A stretch of 64,000 bases of DNA from Sphaerolaimus hirsutus (taxonomy: Eukaryota > Nematoda > Chromadorea > Monhysterida > Sphaerolaimidae). A program made the position numbers and the translations under genes. The stretch spans positions 20,923,208-20,987,207 of the forward strand of contig OZ038450.1 of NCBI GenBank assembly GCA_964036195.1, read 5' to 3'. Position 1 is the stretch's first letter, and each line of letters opens with the position of its first letter. The notes beneath the pieces were generated by a model. The model made no database searches. It saw only the letters and a list, made by a program, of their open reading frames with translations, and was not told the origin of the DNA. Positions 37,001 through 48,100 of the stretch are shown piece by piece.

Positions 37001-39372
37001 CTGCGATGGTTAGATTTTAAGATTTTTTGAGTGCTGCTGTGGTAGTGATGTGAAAAGTGCCAGCACTTTGGCGCCAAGGCCATTGCGCTATTCGGACCCC
37101 TAGCGCCAAGCGCCAATGGCACCAGATAGAAATGGCCTGGCGCCATGGCGCTTTTCACTTTGGCACTAGCGCCAAACGCCAGTGCCAGGCATTTTGTTCC
37201 TGGCGCCAGTCAAGAATAGCGCCAAGCGCCATGGCGTTTTTAATTGGCATGGCGCCACAGCAAAATAACGCTGAGCGCCAAAAGCGCCATGGCGCTTTTT
37301 GCTTTGGTGCCAGCGCCATGGCGCTTTTACATCACTATGCTGTGATCAGTGTATAAAAAACTACGTCAGAAAAATGTAAAATTATAGGGCCGGCCGAAAA
37401 TAATGTGGTCGACTGATAAAATTACACCATGCAATTGAAAATACACTTGGCAAAGTGCCAAAAGTGAGCACCTTGGGGTCGGCGGCTTCACAACCCGCGG
37501 CCACCTCCACATTCACGTGGTAGGCCAAAAAGCCGCCAGTGGTCTTGCACTTTTCACCGCACGTTTTCTGCCTTTTGTCTTGACACTCCTTGAAGGTGCC
37601 TTCGTAGCCGGCCGCCTCCGTGCACTTGTAGCAGGGCTCCATCTGTATTGGAGAGGTTTTTTGACTGGGTTTTATTCAAGGGAGATAGTGTTCGATGGAG
37701 AGTGTGATTCGGAGAGGTTCAAAGTATGATGATCCTATTCGAGGGTTATTTTTTGTGAAAATTATAAATATTTTCTAGATACATTTCAATGAAAAAACAC
37801 AAGCTAGTGAAAAAATGCCTCAACAACTACATCTCAGTGTGTAAAAAGGTGGGCACTATACAATGAACTGGTGTTCTGTTCACACAGCTTTTTTGTGACA
37901 ACTGTGAAAAAATGTCAAAAACAACTCATTCAAGCGTTCCCAATAATATCGAATATACCGTATTTCCTCGAAATGCCCCCCCCCTCTCGAGACCACTATG
38001 AAACAATCACCCCCCGGGGGGTATTTCGAGGAAATACGGTACCATATTCCATCTGAATAAACGAACAGGCATCAAAATTTTTTTACCATCATATCACATT
38101 GCGCCCACTTCAGGTGAATTTTGTGCAAATTTTAACTTTTAACCTTATTCATAAAAATACGGTAACATTCATTCCGTAGCATTCTAACCACCCAGCACAC
38201 AACTCAAAACGCTTCACAACACGCAATCCATTGATCTAACCACTAACGATGGCAAAAAAAGATTCGAAAATTCGAAAACGTTTTCGAATTTTCGAATTTT
38301 TTTGGACTTTTCGAATTTTTGAGCACACGGTGAAAACAATACATAAAAATCCATTTTTTTCAAAAGATTGTTCGAATTTTTTCGGGAATCCAAGGCATCG
38401 AAATGTATTCTTAAGTTCAACGTTCTTAATCAATTGACAGTGGCATTTAAAGCTTAAATCCAATTTTTTTCAAAAAATTCGAAAACTATTTTAAAAAATT
38501 CAAAAACTACCCAAAAAATTTCGAAAACTACCAAAAAATTCGAAACTAAATTCGAAACTATTTTGGGGAAAAATGAGAAAATTCGAAAAGTCATTTTAGA
38601 AAAAATACTTAAAAATTTAAATACTTTTTTTCCGGAGGGTTTGCCATCGTTACTAACCACTGCCATGGCGGCCGACCAGTCGTCGAAGGTGCACACGATC
38701 TGCGCCAGGTTGGCCGCGTCCGCCTCCCCCAGCCCGGGCGCGCACGCCTCCTTGCACTTGCCCCCGAAGGCCTCTTTCGCCTCGCCTTTGCAAGCGTCCG
38801 CGCTTGTGGTTGAAGCGGTTGCCTTGGCTATGCACGCGCCGCATTGGATGAACTGGGGGGGGGGGGTTGTTGGGGGGGGGGGGGTTCTATTGCTGGGGGG
38901 TTACCGCAGATCACTGGTGCAATTGAGGGAAGTTTGGGGACCGTCAATTGACTTATTTTGTTATTTTATTCATCTACTGTATTTGCTGGAATAATTTCCC
39001 GTTGAATAACTCCCCCCTTAAGGCATATGACCAAGTTGTTTGTATCAAGTTTCAACAAAAATGACATGTTATTTTGTGAATAAAGCATATTTCGTAAATT
39101 GGCTTGATAGAAAGATTCTTTAAAATTTTGATGAAATAGTAGTTCCCCCTCGAATAGTTTCTCCATTGAAAGTCTGACGAAGAAAAAATTCCCCAGCGGA
39201 TTATTCAAGCAAATACGGTATTTTGTGATTTTATTCATCTTCATTCAAAATATGTTGAACTTAGAGCGTGGCTAGAAGTAAATATCCACTTGTTTCAATT
39301 TACCTTAAGCAACGTTTCATTGGCAGCGGCGAGAGAAACGCACAAGATCGCGAATGCAAACAAAGTCTTCAT
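36818..39372 (-). CDS. Secreted cysteine-rich protein, four-exon gene, unknown function
   Basis: The spliced product is 205 residues. It starts with a clear signal peptide (MKTLFAFAILCVSLAAA) followed by 16 Cys. Exons are 39372-39304, 38852-38658, 37642-37472 and 37000-36818, all phase 0. The products of exons 2 and 3 share a spacing of CxxC, then three more Cys (QCGACIAKA...CKEAC; PCYKCTEAA...CGEKCK), suggesting an internal duplication, one domain per exon. The mature protein is rich in Ala, Lys and Glu. I do not recognise the family; secreted effector, matrix or binding protein are all possible. A hAT-like MITE lies in the donor of exon 2 and another in intron 3. Confidence 0.8.
37043..37337. 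mobile_element. hAT-like MITE, GCGCCA satellite family, copy 2
   Basis: Ends TAGTGATGTGAAAAGTGCC and complement. Flanks TGCTGTGG and TGCTGTGA match at 7 of 8. It lies 42 bp upstream of exon 4 of the secreted-protein gene. Confidence 0.85.
37472..37642 (-). CDS. Secreted Cys-rich protein, exon 3
   Basis: Acceptor AATACAG, 57 codons with six Cys, donor GTGCTC after AAG. Confidence 0.8.
37958..38039. mobile_element. Minimal poly-C MITE, 82 bp
   Basis: Both ends CCGTATTTCCTCGAAAT between TA dinucleotides, separated only by C/G runs and GACCACTATGAAACAATCAC. Confidence 0.75.
38244..38652. mobile_element. hAT-like MITE, TTCGAAAA satellite, at a splice donor
   Basis: Ends TAACGATGGCAAA and complement, exact duplication CTAACCAC (38236-38243, 38653-38660). 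The body is GAAAATTCGAAAA/TTTTCGAATTT repeats. The right duplication overlaps the exon 2 donor of the secreted-protein gene. Confidence 0.88.
38658..38852 (-). CDS. Secreted Cys-rich protein, exon 2
   Basis: Acceptor after a poly-C tract (CCCAG), 65 codons with six Cys, donor GTTAGT. The donor bases beyond GTTAG come from a MITE end. Confidence 0.78.
38977..39218. mobile_element. Divergent poly-C-type MITE, TA-flanked
   Basis: CTGTATTTGCTGGAATAAT against ATTATTCAAG-CAAATACGG, TA outside. A direct repeat TTTTATTCATCT lies on both flanks. Confidence 0.6.
39304..39372 (-). CDS. Secreted Cys-rich protein, exon 1 (signal peptide)
   Basis: ATG plus 22 codons, MKTLFAFAILCVSLAAANET, then donor GTAAAT after AAG. 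Confidence 0.8.
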
Positions 39373-39502
39373 TTTTCAAGACTCAAAGCAACGCTTGACA
39401 GATAATAAATCTGGGTGTGGATGAAGGGAAATTTTATCTGAACCAAATTTGAAATGGACACTGCGTTAGAGAACGAAATCCGTGTATTTATTTGGTGATC
39501 TG
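39373..39502. promoter_or_regulatory. Upstream region of the secreted-protein gene
   Basis: About 130 bp between the start codon and a transposon. It contains an A/T-rich GATTTATTATC on the minus strand that could act as a TATA-like element. Confidence 0.3.
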
Positions 39503-40267
39503 CCAGAGTTGTTAAAAGTACTGAACTGTTTTCAAAGTATATTTTTCAGAGTACTTTTTTACTTATCCCTGATGACAGAAAACAAAGTAAATTTTTTTAC
39601 TCATGCTCTGTATAAAAGAAGAGTAAAATACTTTTTCCAGGAAACCGTAAAAGCAAGTACTTTTTTCTCATACAAAATGTAAAAGTTAGCATTTTGTTCA
39701 CAAAATAGTTAACAATCAGATTTGAGTTTACGGAAATACGTTTTCTGTACTATGTTACTTTCAAAAAGTATGTTGCCTAGTGTGAGCGGAGGTAAATATT
39801 TTTTGAAAGAAACATAAACCTACCTACCGCAAATCCTCGAATAAGACCCCCCCCTCGAATAACTCCCCCTGTTGAAGAGGTGAGGAAAAAATAACTCCCC
39901 CCTCTTGAACAACCCCCCTCTTTATGTCAAGGATACAATAGAAAAATACATAAGAATATTAGCGTACGGCAGCGACAGCAGATACATGATGTGTATGCAG
40001 TGTATACGCATCCTTTTGTTGTTGTTGGACAATTAAATACCTAAATTACATGAGTTGACAGACTGCACCCATACATTCAATTCAGTCCGATTTTTTGAGG
40101 AAAAAATAACTCCCCCCTCGAATAACTCCCCCCTTGAATAAGCCCCCCTCGGAAACGTCTGACGAAATAATAACTCCCGTGGGGTCTTATTCGAGGATTT
40201 AGGGTATTTACTCAGTACGCGAGTACAAATATTCTTTGAATAAATGTAAACGCGTCTTAACAACTGT
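39503..40267. mobile_element. hAT-like element with GTAAA-type satellite, containing a TA MITE
   Basis: CAGAGTTGTTAA at the left and TTAACAACTG at the right, with flanks TGATCTGC and TAATCTAC (6 of 8). The TA element 39827-40204 is inserted inside. Confidence 0.55.
39827..40204. mobile_element. Poly-C-type MITE, TA-flanked
   Basis: CCGCAAATCCTCGAATAAGA is mirrored by TCTTATTCGAGGATTTAGGG. TA on both sides; C-rich body. Confidence 0.75.
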
Positions 40268-42045
40268 AATCTACCATTGATTGAAACGGCCATTCAGAGC
40301 TCGGAAATTGAAAGGAATTCAATTGGGCTTAACACAATTGCTAAATATTATAAGCCATATTTAACCAGCTGCGATCCTATTGTTTGGAATCAAACCTATT
40401 ATTTAATGACAATTCAGTTATTAAAAATATAACTGCTCATGAAATACTGTTAATTTTTCATATTCAATTATTAGTCTACTCGTTCAGATTTGCACAAAAA
40501 GCTACTTTCGGGTTTGTTTAATCAGCTGATGAACACAAAATTCGATTTGCGTTCGTTTACAATAAACAGCAAATATGGCAATCCGTTTCATTAAAACACA
40601 CACACATCTCTCTTTATGCGGAAAAGCGATAAAAATTTGGGGAATTGACAGACATGTCACCAATGTGGGCTACAACAGTACACGGTATCACAGTTTCTTC
40701 AAGGGTTAAATACACATGTGAACTTATGCGAACCAGTGATGTAAACATAACACAGTGACGTGTTACTGTAACGCGTGTGGCAGGTTCTTCGTGGAGACCG
40801 TATCAAAAGTGCCACTTCCAAACCCAGACCCTGTAAAGTGCATTGTAAAATGTCAAATGTCATGCTCAGTGTCAAGTTTGCCATTTTACAGGTCATTATA
40901 CATGACTTTTGACATTTTACAGGGTCTGGGAGTGCCCCAGAAACGCGCCATGGTGCTTCTGTGTTCGGTAGCATTTTCTATTAGACTATTAGCGCTTCAA
41001 TGGAGCAGCGAATCTACACGTGTTTTTCACATCACCGTTCTTAAAAGTACTTAATGTAAAACAAGCAGTGAAACTTCTGAAAATAAGCAAAAGACTATCA
41101 GAAGAGTGGAAAACTGTTCACATTCTCGACATTGCGCATTGTAAAAAGAAAGAACAAGCAAGTTTGTCAACGGTTTGTCAACAGTGTGACGACAGGCACT
41201 TTCACCAAAATTATAAATTGTTTTTAAACGCAGTTGGAGCTTCGCATCGTAAATAAATACAATAATAAAAAGTAAGACATATTTAAATACCTACTCAGCT
41301 AAATAGTGTGTCATCGATAATGGAATTTATTGATGCGAATATTATGATAAGTGGCAGAGCTCTTGGCACTTTAAAGCTTGAATTGTTTGAAAGAGCGGTT
41401 TTGTACTATTGTTTCACTTTTGGCGCACCCATGCAAAACATGACAAATAAAGGCGTATCAATTCAAGCAGAGTCTGTCTAAAGTTGGAGCACCTGCCACA
41501 CTCACGGATTCAAAAGCTCAAAATAGCATCATCACAATTACACACGCTCGGATAAAAATTTGGTGGAAATTTCTGGAAAGTTATCGATCTAAATAAGTAT
41601 TTATATACCTATTCTACATTCCACAACCAAAATGAATCAATACATTTTACTTAGGTACATTAGCACCGCTGTGCAAAAGACACAGAATCCACGAAAAATG
41701 CGCAAAACAAGGTGCGCTTTGTTGATCAAGCTACCTAACCACAACCAATACAACCATCTGGCAATGGTGGTGCATATAATTGGCTCTTATCTGATGAAAC
41801 CCCCCCAGATTTTTGAGGAATGGTGAATCTCTAAATAGGTAATCAAACATGAAATTGATTTACATCTTTTTAACAATCCCTGAAATATTTCATTGGGGAA
41901 AGCAACCAATTGTTTTTACAGGACATAGAAAGAACGAAAAAGTAACCCGCACCAACATTGCCAAATTCCTCAAATGTTTACCAAAAAGTAGGCACAAAGG
42001 AGACACAAAGCAACCATATTCTATTTACTTCAACCGAACCCAACT
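40268..42045. other. Intergenic region between secreted-protein gene and golgin
   Basis: Only the MITE at 40812-40936 is recognisable. No supported gene. Confidence 0.45.
40812..40936. mobile_element. CCCTGTAAA-type MITE, copy 2
   Basis: CCCAGACCCTGTAAAGTG mirrored by CATTTTACAGGGTCTGGG. Confidence 0.65.
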
Positions 42046-42162
42046 TCAAGTGGCCGGTCTGGCAAGCTGCCAAGTGTTGAGGCGATGCTCCTCCTTCTGC
42101 AGCACGCCCTGTAGCATCTCGTCGGGCAATCGCAGCACGGTGCCCATCACGCGCGCCAATGT
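42046..42162 (-). CDS. GOLGA4: Golgin exon 22 (GRIP domain, end)
   Basis: 38 codons TLARVMGTVLRLPDEM to QLARPAT and TGA; acceptor GTCCACAG-like CCACAG. Confidence 0.9.
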   Translation of the reverse strand, partial: TLARVMGTVLRLPDEMLQGVLQKEEHRLNTWQLARPAT

Positions 42163-45100
42163 CTGTGGAAGTGATATGATATATGATATGCATATAGCGG
42201 GCACACAGCACCGGGTCTACTGGAGTACCGGGTTTACATGTGCACCGGGTTTACATGTGCACTGGCACAGAGCCTATGGAAGTTCACTTTCGTTAATGCT
42301 ACTTCTGAACAGTGCAAGAAATGGCCACGGCGCTGGCGCACATTTGATGGCGCCAAATACAGGTTAATAAAATGTCCAACAAGAACTGCCATCAATAAAC
42401 TGCGAAAAACCACCGACGTTTGATTGCTCGTAATTTGAACATGCCTGTTAAATCAAAGCAGGGGTCTCCTAGGGGGGGGGGCTGGGGGGGGGGCTGCCCC
42501 CCCCAAATCGGCCAGCTATCTATCTATCCCGGAGGCCGCTCAGCTATCTATCTATCCCGAGGCAAAATTTTTGGCTACTACCCCCAAAGACCCCCCCCCC
42601 CAAATCGCTCAGCTATCTATCTATCTGGAGTTGTTTTTGAGAAATTTTGCCCCAATTTTCACTCAAAATCACCAATTTTCGCACCTTTTTATAGTTTTTC
42701 ACCTTCAAAATCGTGCTTTCCGGCTATATACATGGTTATATACCTATTTTTAGCCATTTTATACCTACTTTTGGCTACTTTTAACTGATTACTAGCGATT
42801 TTTTCTCCTTTCTGCCTTCTTAACCTTGAAAAAGCCTATATATTGTGCCCCCGCCAGCCCCCCCAGAAAATTTTTCAGCTATCTATCCCTCGGGAGGAGC
42901 GATTTGCTATCTATCCAGCCCCCGCGAGGGCCAAAATCCTGGAGACCCCTGAATCAAAGTACCCTGCGACGAGCTCTTGAAAATTTCCCAAATGACCAAA
43001 GGCATGTACCGTATTACCTCGAAATACCCCCATGGGGGTTTATTATTTCGCCAGCAAAATTTGAGGGGGGGGTTAATTCGAGGGGGGTTTATTCGAGGGT
43101 TTTTATTATTATTTCGTCAGAAATTTTCGTAAGGATCGTAGTAAATAGTAGGCATTTGCATTCCCAAAACAGGTAATAAATGTGTCCAAACAGGATATAT
43201 TTGGACATAAAAACGTAGATAGCTACACAAACTAGTCTATGTGTAGCTGGAATGCAAATGAACAGTAATATACATCATGTACATTGCATACATGACGTAT
43301 TTATTATGTACATGACGTACATCATTCCGAAGGGGGGGGGGTTATTATTTCCCCAGCCCATTTTGAGGGGGGGTTAATTCGAAGGGGGGGGGTTAATTCA
43401 AGGGGGGATAATTCGAGGTAATACGGTACTCTATACTCGCTTGAATTCTTGTACCATAGATAAACGTCGTCGCTCTGTTTGAGCACATTTAAAACGATAA
43501 TTTTGAAAATAATAATTTAAAAAAATAATTTTTTTTACAAATTTAACAACTTTTCACTCACGACGGATTCACGTCCAAGTGCCTCGCGCTCTGTCATGTA
43601 CCGGTAAAATACATTTCTTAGGTATTCAAACTCTGTCGGCTCGTTGAAAATTGGACTGGTCGGATTGTGGTAGTCTAGATCGATTGACGCCAGATTCTAA
43701 ATGTGGGGGAAGCAAAAGTCAAATGTGTATAATGGAAAGTTACTTAAATATGTATCTTAAAAAATTGGTAGCCTACGAAATTCAACTATGAAATTCCAGT
43801 GGTTTCGAGAGGAAAACTCAGGGCCAGTGGTTTCGAGAAGAAAACTCAGGGCAAGCTCAAACACTCAAATTCAAACCTCAGTTCTTATTTTTGGGAGATC
43901 CTTACTGTAGCCAAAATCAGCGTTGTTTTGGTGCGCAGAGTTCGCGTTTTGGTGATCATTGGCGAATATATGAGCGTCCTTTGATGTGGACGCGGCCTGC
44001 TGTTGTATCTCTTGTCTGTGAGTGTTTTGGAATTAATGCTCAAACGATCTAAATATTATGGATTTCGATTTTATAGAAATGACAATATTGGCGCCAAAAA
44101 GGTTAAGGTTAGCACTGAGCACATTTTTCACGCGAATTTTCCCTCAATGGTCCAAAAAATTTGTCAGCAACAGCAAGTACACCAACCGATGCATAGTTTC
44201 TTTCGAATCAATTTCTTGTCTCAACATTTGGACCTGGTTTTTCAAATCAGCTATTTCCATGTCTTTTTGTTTGTCCTCAGCCTGGGCGCCTTCAGACTCT
44301 TTCAAAGTCTGTATTTCCTTTTTGCACTGTGCCAACTCTTTTTTCATGGAGTCAATTTTATCTGTTCGCTGCTGCAAATCCTTGTAAAGCTGCTTAACTT
44401 CATTTTGATAATCCTTGCAAAGTTGTTTGTGGTCTTCATCAGCGCGTTCTGTGAGGATTGTTTTTTTATATGCGAATTTTAAAGTGAAAAGTGTTCTGAT
44501 TTACGTGAGGTTTTGGGAATAAACAAAAATCGAATGGGCCTGCGCACACTAGTTTTCAACTGAAGCTTTGAAACATAGAATGAGGTGACTTGACTGTCAA
44601 CTACAGTTGACAGAGATAAAAATGACTCCTTTTAGAAACCTCAAATGCATTGTGCCTGCGCACACTAGTTTTCACACGAAATTTCGAAAACTCATAAATC
44701 GGCTTAGAAGTAGGGTTCAAACGGGACCGCGGTCCCGGTACATGGTTCGGCAAAAAGTCGGGACTGGGGCGGTCCCGGTCCCGGTCCCGGTCCCGACACC
44801 CCAGTCCCGGTCCCGGTCCCGGTCCCGACAATTCAAAAAAGCCAGTCCCGGTCCCGGTCCCGGTCCGGACCATCCAGTCCCGGTCCCGGTCCCGGTCCGG
44901 GCATTTTGTAGTGGTCCCGACAAGGGATGAAGAAAAATGTATTTTTAGTGACCTTTTCAAAAAAATTTGCCAGAAATGCCACTTTTCTAAAGATTATGTA
45001 GGCACATCTAAAAAAAATTTGTGCGCGAGCGCGCAATAACCCACCCAATGATTACATGTATTTTTCTGTAATAAAACAGCGTTAGAAAGGTCCCCAACAC

Positions 45101-48100
45101 GATTCTAGTATGAAATATTTATAGGTATATAAAGATACCTAGATAGTAGACATTGGCACCAATGCCAGCGCCAATACTGCCATGGCGTTGGCGCCTACAA
45201 ATGGCTCTATTTCTTAACTATAGGGCCAAAATTGAGGGGGGGCATTACTTGAATAATGTTCCAAGAAAAAGCTAATACATTGAGCGTGGTTCTTCACACA
45301 GTGGAGGTGTGTGGAACAACATTGGCCGGATATTATGTACAAATAGGTTCAAACGAGACCGTGGTCCCGGTACATGGTCCGGCAAATCCCAGTCCCGGGA
45401 CCGACCCCCCAGTCCCGGTCCCGGTCCCGGTCCCGACAATTGAAAAAAGCCAGTCCCGGTCCCGGACCCGGTCCCGACCCCCCAGTCCCGGTCCCGGTCC
45501 CGGTCCCGACATTAGAAAATTTCTGGTCCCGGTCCCGGTCCCGGTCCGAAAAACTGGTCCCGTTTGAACCCTACTTAGAAGGCATTTGAGTTTTCCACGA
45601 TGAGGTGGCCGTCAACTACAGTTGACGGGGATCAAAAATGACTCATTGTGGAAAACTCAAACACATTCAAATCTCATTCAAAAGTTTTTGAAATTTCGTG
45701 TGAAAACTAGTGTGCGCAGGGCCATTCAAAGCTGATCAATGAATTTTTGAACTAGTCTGCACAGGCACAATGTTGTAACTATAACACGCTTTCAAAAAAC
45801 GTGCATATCTAAATGCATACACACATTTAATAAGCTGTGAAGCCAAAAAGTATAACTACCGTATGTTCTCGAAATACCCCCGGGGTTGTATTTTTTCAGA
45901 GTGATAATTTTGAGTGGAGACAAACGAGGGGGCGTGTTTCGAAGGGGGGTTATTATTTCACCAGAAAGCCAATCAGCACCGTATATAACAGTCTATAGAC
46001 TTACGTATATAATTATGTAGATGGTATAAAAACCAGTTCTAACATAACACAGTCATTGTTTTTACGTGTGTTTTGCGTTGCCCGGACCACAAACCGCAGG
46101 TTTTGTCATTTACATTCAATTTGGAGCGGGTATTTCGCGGGGGAATTTAAAAATTCATAGTGGCCATTTTGAGGGGGTATTTCGAGGAAATACGGTAATA
46201 TAGATTTCAAACAATGCAACCAACTATGGCTCTCCTTTAATTCTTCCTCCAACTCCTGCTCTCTTTTTTTCCACTTGAGCTCAACCTCGTGAATAATTTC
46301 GCGCATTTCAGACTCATTTTTGGCGGCTGCAGAATCCAACTGCAATTGAAGTTGTTCAATTTGCAGTTTTTCATCGTTTAACGTCGTTTGTTGGTCGAGC
46401 GAAGATTTTAGAGCGTCCATTTCACTCTGGTAGGACTCCCTGAAAAGATTAAGCGATTTTGAAAGGCCATTTTAAAACCCAACGGCAATGGTCTACAGCT
46501 ATTCACGCATAAACATGAACATTTTAGTAAACCATCTGTTGGTTTAAAATTCCATGCATTTCAAAAATTCGGGACGTGAACGACACGCAAATATGATTGC
46601 CGAGGGTATACTAAGGAAATATTCCTTTTTACGATGAGCCGACAAATAAACAGTAAACCCGTTTCACATACGAAACAAATACCTATAAATTTGGAAAATA
46701 CGGGACGCACTGTAGTTTTTCCAGGCCCGCCTTATGATCCTCGAGAATCTTGGCTACTTCAGCTTCATAATCGTTTTTCAACTGACTCTCCATTTGCTCA
46801 ATTCTTTTCTCTGCATCGATACTCTTTGATTTTTCATCAGCCAATAATTTGTTCAATTTTTCAGTCTCTGTTTCAAACTCCTTTTTCATGTGATTTAATT
46901 TCGATTCAGCCTTTCGTTTAACGGTGCTAACTTTTTGTTCAGAATCTGCGCTCATCTCCATCAGTCTGAAATGCGAAAATTATGCTATACAAGTAAAAAA
47001 GTCCATTTTGTATCTTTCTATTACTTTTTCACTAGGTGAATGCAGTAAAAATGATTTCTCAGCTATTAAATACATTGTGTTCTGAATGGCAGTGTACTAT
47101 TCCGCATCTAAACCCATCCCGCATGTTGACCCGGAACACATTGAATTATACCTGGCATGTTGAAGATATGTAATAAAACACATGACCTAGTTATTTTGTA
47201 GATGAAAATCTATAAGAAGTAGAAAAATTAGGGAATTTTGGTGAAAATTAGGGTAAAATTGCTCAAAAGCGCTCCAGATAGCTAGATAGCTAAACAATTT
47301 GCGGGTGTGGGGGTGTTCAAGGGAATGTAGACAAAAAAATTTGCGCCAGGGATAGATAGATGCCGGGCGGTTTGGGGTGGTGTTATCCACCCCCCTTTCT
47401 TACCCCTGCAGGGATAATGTGTCTATAATGGGTCTACATGCGGAATGGGCTTTGATGCGGAATGGGCCCTAGCCGTTCTGAATCGCGGTGGATTTTATCA
47501 TATAGACTTGTGATTGACTGATCAATTATTTCCAGGGCCGTATCCAGGGGGGGGGGCCCCCCTTCCCGGGGCGAGACCAGAAAGTGACCGGAAAATGCGA
47601 CTTTTACAACGTCAGCGTAAAAAATTTTGAGCGCAAGCGCGCATTCTTCACCAGACATACGGTATTATCACCAAATTTGCTCCATGTGGCCGCAAATCGT
47701 TATTAATACACTCAATGTTGTGCTTTTTGCCGTTTTGTATGTATATTTACATACATATACAGCGTTCCATGGCGCTGGCGCCAACGCCAATGGCACCATG
47801 GCGTGGTGCCTACTAATGGCGCCAGCGCCATGGTGCCATTCCGCCACTATGTAGCTAGGGTTCAAACGATATATCGTATCGAATATCGGATATCGACCAT
47901 TTTTTAATATCGAATATCGATATCGAAAATTTTGAAAAAATATAGAATATCGATATCGAAAATTTTGAAAAAATATCGAATATCGACCATTTTTAGATAT
48001 ATCGAACCTGTATTGTGTACTTTACTTTTCATTTTCATTTTGAGATGTTTATGGTTGATCTGATGTGCTTATAGTATTGTATTTGATGAGTAAAAGTACA

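Noticed and set aside
44003-44482. A 159-codon plus-strand frame rich in Leu and Phe
   Set aside because: It is antisense to golgin exon 20; heptad-coding minus strands often leave long antisense frames. The same holds for 49398-49864 and 54801-55199.
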